DNA of 55,164 bases from a virus. The stretch is taken from IMG/VR virus record IMGVR_UViG_3300046816_000301, positions 1 through 55,164 of that record. One strand, 5' to 3'. Position 1 is the stretch's first letter; the number at the start of each line of letters is the position of its first letter. Below, piece after piece: positions 54,103 through 55,164 of the stretch. The notes beneath the pieces were generated by a model. That model had not been told where the DNA came from. It searched no databases and worked only from the letters and a program-made list of their open reading frames with translations. The position numbers and the translations under genes were made by a program.

Positions 54103-54117
54103 TCCCTACCGTAGGGA
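54103..54117. repeat. 15-bp palindrome copy (TCCCTACCGTAGGGA)
   Basis: A perfect copy in the gap between capsid and adaptor genes; a second half-site (CTCCGTAGGGA) lies at 54081-54091. Confidence 0.9.
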
Positions 54118-54144
54118 ACGGTCTACAGAACCTGTAGATACCGA

Positions 54145-55098
54145 TTACGACGGAGCCGCGTACAACTCAACCAGGGTCGTCCCGTCGATGACCTTGTAGC
54201 CATAGACCTGCAGGCCGCGCAGCAGCGTGCCGAAAGTGCTCTCGGAACGCAGCGTCTCCATCTCGCTGATCTGCGAGGCGAAGGTGAGGCCGGCCGGGTG
54301 CCCGCCAAAGACGCGGGTCACGGTATGCGTCGTGTCGGTCACCGTCGGCAGCAGGTTCGAGCTGTAGAGGGTGAACCGATCAATCATACCGAGCCGCCCG
54401 TTACGCACCAGCGAGACGCCGTCACCCGAAATCGAGGCGTTGCGCAGGTCCGACTTCTTAATCAGCGAGCCGATCCAGGGCGGGATGACCAGCCATCTCC
54501 CGGTCTCCGGGATGTTCTGCTCGTCGAGGCACTGACCCATATTGACGATCGAGTCGAGGATCGTCGTACCGGTCGGGATCACCGGCGCGCCGGTGGCGCC
54601 AAGGTTGACGTTGCCGCTGACCTTGCCCGCCGTCACGCCCTTATTCTTGACGTCGACACCGGCGTCGATACCTAACAGAACAGCGGCGTCGATGGTGATC
54701 TTGAGCTGCTCCGACGCGTCGTCCGCCCACATCGACAACAAATTCATGTCGCTTTGCCGCTCCATGATGTCGTCGAGCACCAGGTTAAAGTACTTAGCAT
54801 AATCAATCGTCAGCTCTACCGCCGTTGAGCTAGGCCGGTCGACGGTCAGCACCTGGTCGAGCTGGTAGTCGCGGATGGTGATCGTCGGCTTAGTGCGGAT
54901 CTTCACCTTATCGCCGAAGTTCCTGATCTCACCCTCGTAGTCGGTGTTGCTGATAGCAGCAAGCACCGTCGCGGCGTAGAACTTCTCGATGAGCTTACCA
55001 GACCAGATTTCCGGGATGAACACGCCACCAGCCGGCGCCCCGCTATAGGCGGGGTTCGCGGCCGATCCCAGATATGGCGTACCTTGTGCAATAGGCAT
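54145..55098 (-). CDS. Major capsid protein
   Basis: The 317 residues have the layout of an HK97-fold coat protein of the P22-like/short-tailed group. These are the N-arm with FIPEIWSGKLIEKFYAATVL, the beta part EIRNFGDKVKIRTKPTITIR and the spine-helix-like LVLDDIMERQSDMNLLSMWA. ETGRWLVIPPWIGSLIKKSD and an A-domain end (VYGYKVIDGTTLVELYAAPS) complete it. GGAGG precedes ATG 55098. Scaffold and protease genes are expected upstream, beyond the window. Confidence 0.88.
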   Translation of the reverse strand: MPIAQGTPYLGSAANPAYSGAPAGGVFIPEIWSGKLIEKFYAATVLAAISNTDYEGEIRNFGDKVKIRTKPTITIRDYQLDQVLTVDRPSSTAVELTIDYAKYFNLVLDDIMERQSDMNLLSMWADDASEQLKITIDAAVLLGIDAGVDVKNKGVTAGKVSGNVNLGATGAPVIPTGTTILDSIVNMGQCLDEQNIPETGRWLVIPPWIGSLIKKSDLRNASISGDGVSLVRNGRLGMIDRFTLYSSNLLPTVTDTTHTVTRVFGGHPAGLTFASQISEMETLRSESTFGTLLRGLQVYGYKVIDGTTLVELYAAPS

Positions 55099-55118
55099 TG
55101 ACGGCCTCCGAGATTAGA

Positions 55119-55164
55119 TCATTGACGGATGCGCCCTTCGGCCGATGCCGCAAAGATGTCGGTC
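55119..55164 (-). CDS. C-terminal end of an upstream gene (possible scaffold), partial
   Basis: Fourteen codons are visible up to TGA at 55119 (TDIFAASAEGRIRQ). They lie 20 bp before the capsid start on the same strand, where a scaffolding protein would normally be. Too short to identify; a second frame also runs to a stop nearby. Confidence 0.35.
   Translation of the reverse strand, partial: TDIFAASAEGRIRQ

Noticed and set aside
4337-54117. CRISPR array made from the repeated palindrome
   Set aside because: Copies are scattered over 50 kb, singly, with no regular spacers and no cas genes; the Cas4-like nuclease is a replication-module RecB-type protein.
1-55164. Circular genome closed exactly at the window edges
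   Set aside because: Joining the ends on the minus strand puts the edge gene out of frame with the short frame that ends before the capsid gene, so sequence is missing.

Overview
The window is a 55 kb piece of a tailed-phage genome, most likely a temperate podovirus-like phage or prophage of a GC-rich proteobacterium. An alphaproteobacterial host is my guess from GC content, codon style and the mix of gene families; nothing in the sequence proves it. No host genes, tRNAs, rRNAs, CRISPR array or reverse transcriptase were seen. Both ends cut through genes, and joining the ends does not restore a reading frame, so sequence is missing between them.

Layout. (1) 1-3677, minus strand: portal protein, an HNH/AP2 endonuclease wedged in by overlapping start and stop codons, and the start of a large protein with a polyvalent-protein-like domain. 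(2) 3732-7113, plus strand: probable small terminase, large terminase and a run of small genes. (3) 7114-9867: a regulatory island with a split Cro/C1-type repressor gene, a probable winged-helix protein, a zinc-ribbon protein, hairpins and one unrecognised gene. (4) 9868-11500: about 900 bp without genes, then seven direct repeats at 32-33 or 52-54 bp spacing running into a ribbon-helix-helix gene, then a consensus sigma-70 promoter. (5) 11541-28836, plus strand: the early operon. It holds small proteins, a MoxR-type AAA+ ATPase with a zincin/VWA partner, family A DNA polymerase, a RecB/Cas4-like nuclease, a VRR-NUC nuclease, an SNF2-like helicase, an RNA-polymerase alpha-CTD-like protein, a probable ssDNA-binding protein and a primase-helicase. 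(6) 28833-30828, minus strand: excisionase-like protein, small genes and a P4-type tyrosine integrase. (7) 31145-55098, minus strand: the late operon read right to left, from major capsid protein, adaptors, tail fibre, Ig-like protein, tail nozzle and tail spike to acetyltransferase, internal virion proteins, lytic transglycosylase, a 2349-residue polyvalent ejection protein and a cluster of tiny genes with possible lysis functions.

Four layers of structure are not explained by the genes. A 15-bp palindrome, TCCCTACNGTAGGGA, recurs about nineteen times in and between genes. A roughly 50-bp element with a covarying hairpin occurs five times, twice inside coding sequence. The coding regions, above all in the early operon, are full of perfect inverted repeats with short loops. 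A TATAG-GAR-CTATA box surrounds the Shine-Dalgarno sequence of many genes. These, with the MoxR/VWA cassette and the iteron/RHH locus, are the best leads for undescribed biology here.
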